Assembly: GCA_965222425.1 (NCBI GenBank)
Contig: CBDCTW010000022.1
Location: 248,001-312,000, forward strand
Source: CBDCNP01 sp965222425
Lineage (GTDB): Bacteria; Acidobacteriota; Vicinamibacteria; Marinacidobacterales; DATDRI01
Direction of reading: 5' to 3'
Length of the DNA: 64,000 bases
Shown here piece by piece: positions 8,234 to 16,334 of this stretch; position 1 is the stretch's first letter; each line of letters starts with the position of its first letter. A program made the translations under genes and the position numbers. The notes beneath the pieces were generated by a model. That model had not been told where the DNA came from, ran no database searches, and saw only the letters and a list, made by a program, of their open reading frames with translations.

Positions 8234-9919
8234 GTGCACCGAAAAACTCCAGCTCCGCAACCTCATGCAGGGCGCCCCTACTCGGGCCCGGTTCGTCCCG
8301 CCCAGCGGCCTAGGCCGGCGCGCGGTCTTTCCGACCGCCCGTTTCTTCGCGATCTCTTGCTCGCGTCCTCGATTTTCGCTATCGCGACCGTGGCTCTCAC
8401 CTACCCACTCGCCATTCACCCGACGAGCCTGGGCCGTTTCGATAATGGAGATGCCCGGCTCAACGCTTGGGCCATGTCGTGGGTCGCGAACCAACTGATC
8501 CACGATCCTCTCCATCTTTTCCAGGCGAACACCTTTTACCCTTTGGCCAACACCCTCGCCTTCTCCGAGCATCTGTTCGTTCCCGGTCTCATGGCGCTGC
8601 CCCTTCTTGAGCTGACGAACGACCTCGTCCTTTCTTATAACCTCGTTTTCTTGTTTTCGATCTTCCTATCGGCAGTGGGCATGTACATTCTCACCGTGTC
8701 TCTTACCGGCAGCCGGTTGGCCGGTATCGTGGCCGGCCTGCTCTTCTCGTTCGCACCGTACCGATTCAATCGCCTTCCTCACATACAGATGCAACTCTAC
8801 GCTTTTCTTCCCTTGGCTCTCGCCTGCCTTCACCGCTTTCTCGATACCGGAAAACGCAGTTGGGCGTGGGGTACGGCGGGCTTCTTTTTGCTGCAAGTGC
8901 TTTCGGGAACCTACCTCGCCGCAATGGCCACGGTGGCGCTCTCGATCGCGCTGGTCACCCTGGCCCCGACAGCGGGAAGAACGCGACAGGAGATGTCCTC
9001 GCTTGCCCTTGCCCTCGTCGTCGCAGCGCTATGCATCTACCCTTTTGCTCGTCCTTACTTTTGGGTGAACGAGCATCTGGGCATCGAGTGGGATCTTCCT
9101 GGCATTGGCTCCTTATCCGCCACGCCGGAGAGCTACCTGGCTTCGTCTACCCACCTTTATAGGCCGCTCACCGACGGGTTGGTCGAAGAAGACAAACGCC
9201 GCGATTTTCTCTTCCCGGGCTTGACGCTTCCCTTGTTAGGGCTGGCAGGGCTAGTGGTGCTCATAACACGGCAAGGAAGCTTCTCCCGCCCATGGGCCAC
9301 AGCACTCTGTTACTTTCTGATAATGGCGGCCGGCGTCTTGTTGTCTTTCGAACCGTTGACACCGGTCTATTCGTTTCTGCACGAGCACCTCGTTTTTTTT
9401 CGTGGACTGCGGGCGCTCACTCGATTCGCCCTCTTGCCACTTTTTAGTCTCAGTGTCCTCGCAGGCTTCGCGCTCGCGTGGCTCTTCGAGGAAGGGGGGC
9501 GGTTGCACAATCGAAGGTGGGCGGCGGCGGCCATCGCCGTTTTCTTTGTCGCCGAATCAACCGCCTTGCCCCACCAGCTCGAAAACTTCAGCGATGCCCC
9601 TCCCGAGGTGTACCTCTGGCTGGCAGAGGAGGCGGAGCCCGGCCCGATCGTGGAGCTGCCGTTCTTGGTCATCGACACCCGGTACATGTTCTGGGCCAGA
9701 CATCACGGTTTCCGGCCCATGTTGAACGGAGACAGTGGCTTCGTTCCGCCGTCTCATCGTTGGATGAAAAATCTATTCTTGCGTTTTCCTTCGCCCGACT
9801 CGATCACGTTGTTGCAGAAACTCGGCGCGCGGTACGTGATTCTTCATCTGGGAGCCTACCGGGACGCGCCCTCATCCGTTTGCTTAACCGGCTGGAGCGG
9901 CACCGCGCTGAGCTCTTGA
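8234..9919 (+). CDS. Polytopic membrane glycosyltransferase-like protein, frameshifted at its 3' end
   Basis: GTG start; 561 residues before a premature stop. About ten to twelve hydrophobic helices begin at LLLASSIFAIATVAL (about 42). The first periplasmic loop carries DNGDARLNAW, which resembles the acidic first loop of GT-C type, lipid-linked-sugar-dependent glycosyltransferases. The soluble C-terminal part (PEVYLWLAEEAEPGPIVELPF, then LGARYVILHLG) is typical of uncharacterised acidobacterial membrane proteins of about 730 residues. After GAYRD near 9866 the frame is lost and reading ends SSVCLTGWSGTALSS; the true continuation is one base out of frame and runs to 10419. The donor and acceptor cannot be inferred. 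The gene is transcribed divergently from metK. Confidence 0.7.
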   Translation: MHRKTPAPQPHAGRPYSGPVRPAQRPRPARGLSDRPFLRDLLLASSIFAIATVALTYPLAIHPTSLGRFDNGDARLNAWAMSWVANQLIHDPLHLFQANTFYPLANTLAFSEHLFVPGLMALPLLELTNDLVLSYNLVFLFSIFLSAVGMYILTVSLTGSRLAGIVAGLLFSFAPYRFNRLPHIQMQLYAFLPLALACLHRFLDTGKRSWAWGTAGFFLLQVLSGTYLAAMATVALSIALVTLAPTAGRTRQEMSSLALALVVAALCIYPFARPYFWVNEHLGIEWDLPGIGSLSATPESYLASSTHLYRPLTDGLVEEDKRRDFLFPGLTLPLLGLAGLVVLITRQGSFSRPWATALCYFLIMAAGVLLSFEPLTPVYSFLHEHLVFFRGLRALTRFALLPLFSLSVLAGFALAWLFEEGGRLHNRRWAAAAIAVFFVAESTALPHQLENFSDAPPEVYLWLAEEAEPGPIVELPFLVIDTRYMFWARHHGFRPMLNGDSGFVPPSHRWMKNLFLRFPSPDSITLLQKLGARYVILHLGAYRDAPSSVCLTGWSGTALSS

Positions 9920-10419
9920 AGATCCGTGACTTCGGCCGCGACATGGTGGTCGAGGTGATTCCATCCAAAACCGAGCTCGTCCCGCCCCCAACCCATAAGG
10001 TTCTTGCCACCATCGGTCCGCCAACTCGGGTAATCCCAGATCCCGACGAGCCGGTGGCAGAGTTCGTCCTGACGCTGGAATCGGCGCAACGAGTGACGGG
10101 AGTTCGCTTGCACTACGGTCGGGTCCCGCTTTCGCCGGTGACTCGCGTCGAGCTTCAACTCCCGGTTGCCGTAGAAGACATCGAAAGTTGGGAGGAAGCG
10201 TGGATCAGCCCGGAGAACTGGCCGGCTTTGACGGAATTGGTTCTAGGACTACTCGAGCATCCCCGCCACGGGTCGCAAAACGTGGAATTCCGAACGCTCG
10301 ATTCCCCTGCTTCGTTGGATGAGTTCGTAACGGACCGTCTTAGGCTGCGGTTGACCGGCTACGACGGGCCGCCTGATGTTACGGGGATTGAGTTGTTCGG
10401 AATCGAAGTGGCGCGCTGA
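9869..10419 (+). pseudogene. Out-of-frame C-terminal part of the membrane glycosyltransferase-like gene
   Basis: From about 9869 the reading RALIRLLNRLERHRAELL continues the upstream protein in the -1 frame to a stop at 10419 (EVAR). Restoring one base near 9866-9872 would give one protein of about 728 residues. The region is clearly coding: it forms a regular beta-rich soluble domain with no stops. It was either lost by a real single-base deletion or is an assembly error. An internal ATG at 9943 could start a separate fragment, but I see no reason to treat it as an independent gene. Confidence 0.65.
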
Positions 10420-10461
10420 GCTGACCGACTAGGACCGTTTGGCCCTTAACGACTCTCTGAT

Positions 10462-11921
10462 GGGGATGTCCCGGCCGCTGTTGAATTTGGTGGGGTAGCG
10501 GCGGCACCTGTGAATACTCTTAGGCAGCAAACTCATCGCTGTCAAGAGATTTCTGTTTGCTTCTAAGCGCGTGAACGAGAGCGCCCATATGGCGATAGCC
10601 TTTGATACGCCGGAACTTTTTCTGCGCGGTGACGACGCCAAGAGCGGTCCATCGGCGAACCATGGAAGGACTCTTCCAACGCTTGACGTTTCTCGATACT
10701 CTGCGAATGGTTCCGTTGAGATTCTCAATGGCGTTCGTCGTGGCAAGAGACTGGCGAAGTAAGGCGGGCGGCGCGAGCTTCACGACCGTGAGTGTTTCTT
10801 CCATCTCTTCACGAAGGCTTCCGGCAGCTTCGTCGTAGCCGTTTCGCTCGAGCCACAACACCAATGCCTGAAGTCGCTTGCGCGCCTTGTCGGCACTCTT
10901 GCACTTGTAGGCTTCCTTCATCGTCTGGAGCACGTAGGCGTGACGAGATTTGGGAAGGTACGAGCGAAGATTTCGGAGTTTATGGATCTGGCACCTTTGG
11001 ATGACCGCGAGGTCCCCCAAAACGTCGACGAGTACCTTGCGGATGCCTTTGCCTCCGTCCACTACGCAGAGAATCGACTCATCGACGCGCAAGCCTCGCT
11101 CGAGAAGGTCCTGCAACATCGCGGTGCACACCCGAGAGTTCTCCGTCGAGCCCAGCCATATACCCAGGGGCACCTTCGTTCCATCTATTGTAATACCTAG
11201 AGTTACGACGACGGTCTGTCCGGCCACCTCAAGGCCATCCAGCATCAGTGCCGCAAGCTCGAACTCCTCTAGCCGCCGAGACAGGTATTCCTCAAGCTTC
11301 TTAGTCGTCTGGCTCACGAGGTGACGGCTGGCGGCACTCTTACTCGTGCCACGAGACTTCAACTTGGCCGCGGGTTTGTCCAGACTCGATTCGTAATTTC
11401 GGGTCGATACCCCCACCAAGATCTGATTCAACACTCGCTCTGGAAGCGGGTCTTCTTCGCGGAAGGCTTCGAAGTGTGGAAGCGACGCCTCCGCGCCCGA
11501 CTTCGAGCGAACTCGAGGTCGCGACACTTGGATGCGACGACCACCGAAGCTCAGCTCTCCGTTCGTGCTCCCCCAGTGGTTATGAGTTCGCTCCTTCTCG
11601 TGCTTGCCCTTGAGCCCCGCGATCTCCTCGGCGTCCTCTCTGAGCAGTAGGTGCAGAGCTGTCAGTCCTTGCTCGTACACCCATTCCGTCAGATTCGCCT
11701 TCGTGGCCGCGATCCCAGCTATCATCGGTAGCAGTATCTGACCGACTTGGCCAACTACCTTGCCCGTAGGCGAGTGCGTTTGCTTTCTTACTGGCTTCTT
11801 TGATTTCCTAGGCATTGGTGGCTCCTTGTCCCCCTCTGGAGACGGTTTATTGGCAGACCTATTCTTAGGCCGGCCAAGGAGCCGCCGCTACCCCAAATTC
11901 AACATCCGGCGGGACATCCCC
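10462..11921 (-). mobile_element. IS256-family insertion sequence, copy 1 (1460 bp, 8-bp target duplication)
   Basis: Both ends carry inverted repeats starting GGGGATGTCCCG (10462 onwards and 11921 backwards) with shared inner sequence including TTGAATTTGG and GGGTAGCGGCGGC. The element is flanked by perfect 8-bp direct repeats TCTCTGAT (10454-10461 and 11922-11929), the size expected for IS256. One transposase gene fills it. A second copy of exactly the same length lies at 54537-55996 in the same orientation. Copy 1 landed in the last three codons of the thiamine-binding-protein gene. Confidence 0.95.
10520..11815 (-). CDS. IS256-family (mutator type) transposase
   Basis: 431 residues, normal for IS256 transposases. 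The mutator-type DDE core is visible: LDGLEVAGQ supplies the first Asp region, CVVDGGKGIRK the second, followed by CQIHKLRN, and TTNAIENLNGTIRR near residue 355 carries the catalytic Glu. It catalyses copy-out-paste-in transposition through circular intermediates in this family. It differs from the copy at 54595-55890 at only a handful of residues (for example N/D in KANLTEW, R/G in REDAEE), and both frames are intact, so both may be active. Confidence 0.95.
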   Translation of the reverse strand: MPRKSKKPVRKQTHSPTGKVVGQVGQILLPMIAGIAATKANLTEWVYEQGLTALHLLLREDAEEIAGLKGKHEKERTHNHWGSTNGELSFGGRRIQVSRPRVRSKSGAEASLPHFEAFREEDPLPERVLNQILVGVSTRNYESSLDKPAAKLKSRGTSKSAASRHLVSQTTKKLEEYLSRRLEEFELAALMLDGLEVAGQTVVVTLGITIDGTKVPLGIWLGSTENSRVCTAMLQDLLERGLRVDESILCVVDGGKGIRKVLVDVLGDLAVIQRCQIHKLRNLRSYLPKSRHAYVLQTMKEAYKCKSADKARKRLQALVLWLERNGYDEAAGSLREEMEETLTVVKLAPPALLRQSLATTNAIENLNGTIRRVSRNVKRWKSPSMVRRWTALGVVTAQKKFRRIKGYRHMGALVHALRSKQKSLDSDEFAA

Positions 11922-12243
11922 TCTCTGATGGCGTCGACCCGTAACGGTTCAGTTTTCGCTCCACGCTTTCCACCTTCTCGGCCATCGTCTGATTGCGATC
12001 GGTGCGAGTCCCGAGTTTCAGCGTCGTCGTAATCCGGGGTGCTCCCATCTCGTGTATCACTTCATGACACCTCTTGATGGCAGCGAAGACGACATCCCAA
12101 TCACCTTCAATGTTCGTCCCGTAGGCGTGGAGCTCCGTCTCAAATCCCGCCTCCTTGAGGACCCTCTCGCATGCGGCGACGTATTTCGACACCGAGACAC
12201 CGACGCCGATGGGGACCACGCACAGATCGGCAATGATTTTCAT
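11899..12243 (-). CDS. Thiamine-binding (MTH1187/YkoF-like, UPF0045) protein with IS-altered C-terminus
   Basis: About 114 residues. Family of small cytosolic homo-oligomeric proteins with a ferredoxin-like fold that bind thiamine-like ligands; motifs VVPIGVGVSVS, ETELHAYGTNIEGDWD and TTTLKLGTRTD fit. The start at 12243 (MKIIADLCVVPIG) is 2 bases after the stop of the dienelactone hydrolase gene, so the two are coupled. The IS256 element begins inside the penultimate codons. The present protein ends ERGCPAGC, read into the IS inverted repeat. Without the IS the frame would end SESR with TAA at 10448-10446. The conserved domain is complete, so the protein may still work. Confidence 0.85.
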   Translation of the reverse strand: MKIIADLCVVPIGVGVSVSKYVAACERVLKEAGFETELHAYGTNIEGDWDVVFAAIKRCHEVIHEMGAPRITTTLKLGTRTDRNQTMAEKVESVERKLNRYGSTPSERGCPAGC

Positions 12244-12245
12244 GA

Positions 12246-13094
12246 TTACTGTGCGAAAGTCTCCTTGAAAAATCTCTGCATTTCCTGCCAAGACATGCTA
12301 TCGGCCTTTTCGTTGTAAGCCAAGGGAAGACCGAATTCGCTCCCAAACTTGTCGGCGCCCGGATTGGTGAAACTGTGGACCGCTCCCTCGTACGAGTGGA
12401 AACGATAGTCGACGCCCGCCTCCTCCATCTCGGCCTTGAATGCATCGATCTGCTCTGGGGTCACGAAGGGATCGTCGGCACCGTGGCACACAAGCACTTT
12501 GGCTTTCACCGAGCCGGGCTCAGGCTTATGGTGCGAGGATAGATCGCCATGGAAGCTCACCACGCCGTCGAGATCGGTGCCGACCCGGGCCATATGGAGC
12601 ACCACCGCGCCGCCAAAACAGTAACCGATGGCCGCAATACGATCCGGATCGGTCGACTCCCGATTTTTGAGAAGCTCGAGCCCGGCGAGGAATCGGTCCT
12701 CGGCCATCTCGATGTTCTGCATCACCTCGCCCGCGAACTTGCCGGCGTCGTCGGGATGGGCTGCCTGCTTCCCGTCGCCATACATGTCGACGGCCAGCGC
12801 GATGTAGCCGAGCTCCGCCAACATGCGGGCTCTTCCGCGCGCGTATTCATTGTGACCCCACCATTCGTGAACGACGAGGACTCCCGGCCGTTTCCCTTGA
12901 ACCTTCTTGTCGTACGCCAGATAGCCCCTGAGGGTAACGCCGTCCGCCGAGTAGTCGACTTCCTCAGTGTGCATCGTGGACTGCGGAGTATCGGAGGCAG
13001 CGGGCGTCTGCCCGACCGGGGCGCTGTGATCGGTACAAGAAAAGAGCACCAGTAGCAAAAATGCAAAGGTCACAGGTGTCAAATTTCCCTCCAT
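12246..13094 (-). CDS. Dienelactone hydrolase family lipoprotein
   Basis: 282 residues. An N-terminal signal with lipobox LLVLFSC suggests a lipoprotein on the outer face of the inner membrane or in the periplasm. The alpha/beta-hydrolase part has the nucleophile motif GYCFGGAVV (Cys nucleophile as in dienelactone hydrolase), the acid in HGADDPFV and the catalytic His in YEGAVHSF. HEWWGHNEYARGRA near the N-terminus is also typical. Likely hydrolyses a lactone or ester; substrate unknown. Start ATG at 13094 is chosen because it begins the signal peptide. The gene lies 37 bases after the GNAT gene and 2 bases before the thiamine-binding-protein gene. Confidence 0.9.
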   Translation of the reverse strand: MEGNLTPVTFAFLLLVLFSCTDHSAPVGQTPAASDTPQSTMHTEEVDYSADGVTLRGYLAYDKKVQGKRPGVLVVHEWWGHNEYARGRARMLAELGYIALAVDMYGDGKQAAHPDDAGKFAGEVMQNIEMAEDRFLAGLELLKNRESTDPDRIAAIGYCFGGAVVLHMARVGTDLDGVVSFHGDLSSHHKPEPGSVKAKVLVCHGADDPFVTPEQIDAFKAEMEEAGVDYRFHSYEGAVHSFTNPGADKFGSEFGLPLAYNEKADSMSWQEMQRFFKETFAQ

Positions 13095-13131
13095 ATATTG
13101 GCACCATCGATCCCGCAACCTTTCCGGCCGG

Positions 13132-14121
13132 TTAAGAGCCCTGCCGATCCCAGCTGAAAACCGGGAATCGCAGTGCGGTCCGAAAGCCCATAGATTCGTA
13201 AAGCAAGAAAGCCCTCTCGTTGGTCTCACTCACCATGAGAGAAACGGTGAGGTAACCGGCCCCGGTTAACGCATCGATGGCCCGGCCGATAAGGAGTTTG
13301 CCCAAGCCCAGCCCCTGTGCGGATGGACTGACCGCAACCTGTGCGAGATGGGCATGCCGAGGCGAGATTTCGGTCGCCACGATGAATCCAGAAAGCATTC
13401 TCGACTCAGGACGTTGAGCGACCAACGAGGCCATCGGAATCGGTTCTCCACATCCCTGCAGTTGAAGAATGTTCTCCAGCAGGGTTCGGCACCCCTCTGG
13501 ATTCCGGTACAGCTCGTTCATCTCGGCGTCCACTCTCCCGTCATGGGCTGCCTGCATCAGCAAGGCGGCTCGCGGCAAGTAGGAGGAGCTCCAGGGCTTG
13601 AACTCGAACACACGACTGCCGGGACAACCCGAGGAACTCGCTTGGAGTGGGCGGCGTAGGAACGCTCGATCATGCTCTCGAAACCGTTCTGCCAGAAACG
13701 CATCTCGTAACCAGGGCAGGTTGAAGGGTATGAACTGAGTCTCGACGCGCGTGACCGCGCCCTCCGCCTGTTCAGATTGAACCGAGGAAATGAGGCTCGC
13801 GGCGAGTGGGAGTCCAATGGTGGCAACCCTCGCGTTTGGGGCAAGCATGAACCCCCCCAGGACCGCCCGCTTGCCATCCACGATGTAGTATCCGCAGCCA
13901 ACCACCTCGTTCGCGATTCGGATGGCTCGCCCCGCCAGGCTCCGTCGCTTCACCGCATCTCGAATGACCGAGACGGCGGCGCTGGTATCCCAGAAGATCT
14001 CACCTTGCCAGAGCCTTTTCTCCTCCGCCCACAGATTCTCAAGTTGCTCGGGCCGCAGACCGACCAAGTCCACGATCTCCGCTTGCGAAGTCTCTGTGGC
14101 AGTGAGGAAGGGGCTGCTCAT
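13132..14121 (-). CDS. GNAT-family N-acetyltransferase with N-terminal extension
   Basis: 329 residues. The C-terminal third carries the GNAT acetyl-CoA signature: HLAQVAVSPSAQGLGLGKLLI (the Q/RxxGxG/A loop) and LMVSETNERAFLLYESMGF. The first 180 residues may be a degenerate second GNAT fold. Acceptor unknown. Located 31 bases downstream of apbE and 37 bases upstream of the dienelactone hydrolase, so it is probably part of the same transcript, though nothing ties its function to the flavin genes. Confidence 0.85.
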   Translation of the reverse strand: MSSPFLTATETSQAEIVDLVGLRPEQLENLWAEEKRLWQGEIFWDTSAAVSVIRDAVKRRSLAGRAIRIANEVVGCGYYIVDGKRAVLGGFMLAPNARVATIGLPLAASLISSVQSEQAEGAVTRVETQFIPFNLPWLRDAFLAERFREHDRAFLRRPLQASSSGCPGSRVFEFKPWSSSYLPRAALLMQAAHDGRVDAEMNELYRNPEGCRTLLENILQLQGCGEPIPMASLVAQRPESRMLSGFIVATEISPRHAHLAQVAVSPSAQGLGLGKLLIGRAIDALTGAGYLTVSLMVSETNERAFLLYESMGFRTALRFPVFSWDRQGS

Positions 14122-14152
14122 AATGTGAGAACGTGAGCGATTCTAACAAAGT

Positions 14153-15160
14153 CTAAGGTACGCGTGAAGACGCGGTGCCAGTGAGCGGGAATCCAGCCGT
14201 ACGAACGAAGCTAATCTTGCCGTTTCTCCGATAAAGAAGCAGCCCCTCCACGCCAAACTGCCTCCACAGATCGAGCGCACGGTCCGGCCCCGCGACGAAA
14301 GCGGCGGTCGATAACGCATCGACCATCATCGCTTGTCCGTCTTTGCCGACCACGGTTGCCGACACGGAATCTTTGACCGGCCACCCGGTCCGAGGATCGA
14401 TGATGTGCGACAACCAAACCCCGTCCTCTTCGAAGCCTTGCTCGTCGGCTGCCGATGTCGAAACGCATCCTTCCTCGAGCTCGAACTCGACGCTTGGATT
14501 GGTTCGAATGGAAAATGTTGTGCTCATCGATCCATAACCGAAAAGAGCGACGCTGCTCTCGCCGAGGTTGACGATCGTCTTGCTGGCCCCCGCCGCCTTG
14601 AGCCTGTCGAGCGCCTTGTCCACGGCGTACCCCTTAGCAAGTCCTCCCAGATCGATCTCGACTCCGTCAGTCGCGAGCTCGACCGAAGGAATGGTCGAAC
14701 TGAGCCGGATCTGCCGATGGCCTACCTTCGTGCGAGCGTCCGCGAGTTCGGTCGGGGCGGGAACCGCGCCCTCTCCACGATAAAAGCCCCACAACCTCAC
14801 GAGGGGCCCGACGGTGGGATCAAAGGCGCCGCCCGATCGATTCGCGAGACGGATGGCCTCGCCCAGGACTTCGTAGGTCGAATCAGAAAGCCGAAAGGGG
14901 GTTTCGGCGGGTTGCCGGTTCAGCCGACTGAGCTCACTGTCCTCGCGGTAGAGGCTCATGAGTCGGTCGACCGATTCTAGCTCTCGGTAGGCACGAGCGA
15001 TGGCCCTGTCCAGCGCAGGCTCCTCGAGTCCGCAGGCCTCGATGCGCGCAACGGTGGCCATCACGTAGAAAGACTGCTCGCGGCATTGAGATAGGTCGGG
15101 AGGGGTGGCGAGCGCCATGGAAGCGACCACCGCAAGCAAAGGAACAATCGAGAGGAGCAC
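14153..15160 (-). CDS. apbE: FAD:protein FMN transferase ApbE
   Basis: 335 residues from a GTG start with a short signal sequence. ApbE attaches FMN from FAD through a phosphoester to Thr or Ser of extracytoplasmic proteins. Family motifs: YVMATVARIEA, GGAFDPTVGPLVRLWGF, VEIDLGGLAKGYAVDKAL, TIVNLGESSVALFG and HIIDPRTGWPV, followed by the Mg site region MMVDALSTAAFVAG. It is the last of four tightly spaced genes whose second member is an FMN-binding-domain protein with the expected target motif, so that protein is the likely substrate. Confidence 0.95.
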   Translation of the reverse strand: MLLSIVPLLAVVASMALATPPDLSQCREQSFYVMATVARIEACGLEEPALDRAIARAYRELESVDRLMSLYREDSELSRLNRQPAETPFRLSDSTYEVLGEAIRLANRSGGAFDPTVGPLVRLWGFYRGEGAVPAPTELADARTKVGHRQIRLSSTIPSVELATDGVEIDLGGLAKGYAVDKALDRLKAAGASKTIVNLGESSVALFGYGSMSTTFSIRTNPSVEFELEEGCVSTSAADEQGFEEDGVWLSHIIDPRTGWPVKDSVSATVVGKDGQAMMVDALSTAAFVAGPDRALDLWRQFGVEGLLLYRRNGKISFVRTAGFPLTGTASSRVP

Positions 15161-15175
15161 GTCGACCGCCGCGGA

Positions 15176-15751
15176 CTATCGGGAAGATTCTCTCGACCCG
15201 ACCGAAACGAACCGATCTTCCTCGTCGGTTTGCTTTGCCACCAAGTTCCCATGAGCAATCGCACGGCCGTTGTGGCCGTGAAAGGATGAGCCACCCCAAA
15301 GATTCCAGGCGACCACAACGAGGAGAATGCCAAGTAGCGCCTCAAGAGCAAAAAAACCCACGATCTTGACCGGAGCGAGCCAGGGGCTGACGAATCGCAC
15401 TAGCCACCCACCCGACTCCGAAGCGACCGCCGCACTAAAGGGCGCCCAAATGAAAAAGAGCTTCAGTCCTTTTCCAAAGGGCGAAAAGATCACGAGGTGC
15501 GTCAAGAGCAGCAGCACCATCGCCATCATGGCCAGATGAGCATGGGTGACTTCGAGCATCGACCCCATCGTTCGGGACGGTAGGAAGTCCTCTTCCGAGC
15601 CGTTGTAGTAAGTCACAACCGATTCCGGACTCAACCCCATCTTCGACAGGTAAAGGACCAGGTTGGTAACCCAAAAACCCAAAAGCAGCAGCAACGTTAG
15701 ACTGATGGTCAATCGCATCAAAGGATGATTTTGGAAACCACCGGATTCCAT
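15176..15751 (-). CDS. Four-helix membrane protein of the flavinylation operon
   Basis: 191 residues. Hydrophobic segments: about 12-35 (LTISLTLLLLLGFWVTNLVL), 66-90 (THAHLAMMAMVLLLLTHLVIF), 96-115 and 130-155. His residues in THAHL and LLTHL within the second helix could coordinate heme, which would make this a small b-type cytochrome, but that is inference. The start at 15751 follows the FMN-binding gene by 5 bases; the stop lies 15 bases before apbE. I do not recognise a named family. Position between an FMN-carrying protein and ApbE suggests it passes electrons across the inner membrane to the flavoprotein. Confidence 0.75.
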   Translation of the reverse strand: MESGGFQNHPLMRLTISLTLLLLLGFWVTNLVLYLSKMGLSPESVVTYYNGSEEDFLPSRTMGSMLEVTHAHLAMMAMVLLLLTHLVIFSPFGKGLKLFFIWAPFSAAVASESGGWLVRFVSPWLAPVKIVGFFALEALLGILLVVVAWNLWGGSSFHGHNGRAIAHGNLVAKQTDEEDRFVSVGSRESSR

Positions 15752-15756
15752 GTATT

Positions 15757-16323
15757 TCACGACTCGCCCTCTCCACCGAGGACCGTGTACAGGGCCAGAG
15801 CACGACGGACGCTTGCCGCCAGAGCTCTTACGGTGAGTGTGGACCCGGTGACTCGCACCAGATCGCGGCCCACGATCATGTCCTCGGACAATGCCTGGTC
15901 GTTCATTCGATCCAGCCAACCCTGCCTCACCTTGTAGTCTTCCGGTTCGTAAAACGCCAGAATCTCCACTCGACGCACCGTACCGTCCGGCTTCACCAAG
16001 ACCATCACCGACTCCGTGGTCGTGCGCACGACGCGGGTATCGAAAAACGCGGCTCCCGACGGCCAGCCCTCCTCATCGAGCCCCACGTAATAGTGGATGA
16101 TCTTGGAATCGAGCCGCCCTCGAGCTAGCCGTTCTATCTCCTTCGCCTGCTCATCGGTGAGAAAAGCAGACTTCCGTTCGATGCCTCCACCCGGAAACGC
16201 CTCCGCCAGGGCCTGCTTCTGAGTCTTGTAGAGACCAGCTTGGAGTTCGGCGGGAACCAGGGCGACGATCGCAGCCAATCCCCAAACGAGCCGCGCCCGC
16301 CCCCTACAATCGGATCGTTGCAT
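15757..16323 (-). CDS. Exported FMN-binding domain protein, ApbE substrate
   Basis: 188 residues with a signal peptide (RLVWGLAAIVALVPAELQA, about 11-29). The rest resembles the FMN-bind domain of NqrC/RnfG-type proteins: a region YYVGLDEEGWPSGAAFFDT, then VEILAFYEPEDYK, then the flavinylation site RVTGSTLTVRAL with T162 in TGST as the expected phosphoester acceptor (compare the canonical SGAT motif). The start at 16323 is 11 bases after the stop of the barrel gene; an upstream ATG at 16365 would overlap that gene. The protein is expected to carry one covalent FMN in the periplasm and act as an electron carrier. Confidence 0.88.
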   Translation of the reverse strand: MQRSDCRGRARLVWGLAAIVALVPAELQAGLYKTQKQALAEAFPGGGIERKSAFLTDEQAKEIERLARGRLDSKIIHYYVGLDEEGWPSGAAFFDTRVVRTTTESVMVLVKPDGTVRRVEILAFYEPEDYKVRQGWLDRMNDQALSEDMIVGRDLVRVTGSTLTVRALAASVRRALALYTVLGGEGES

Positions 16324-16334
16324 TCTCCGACCCC

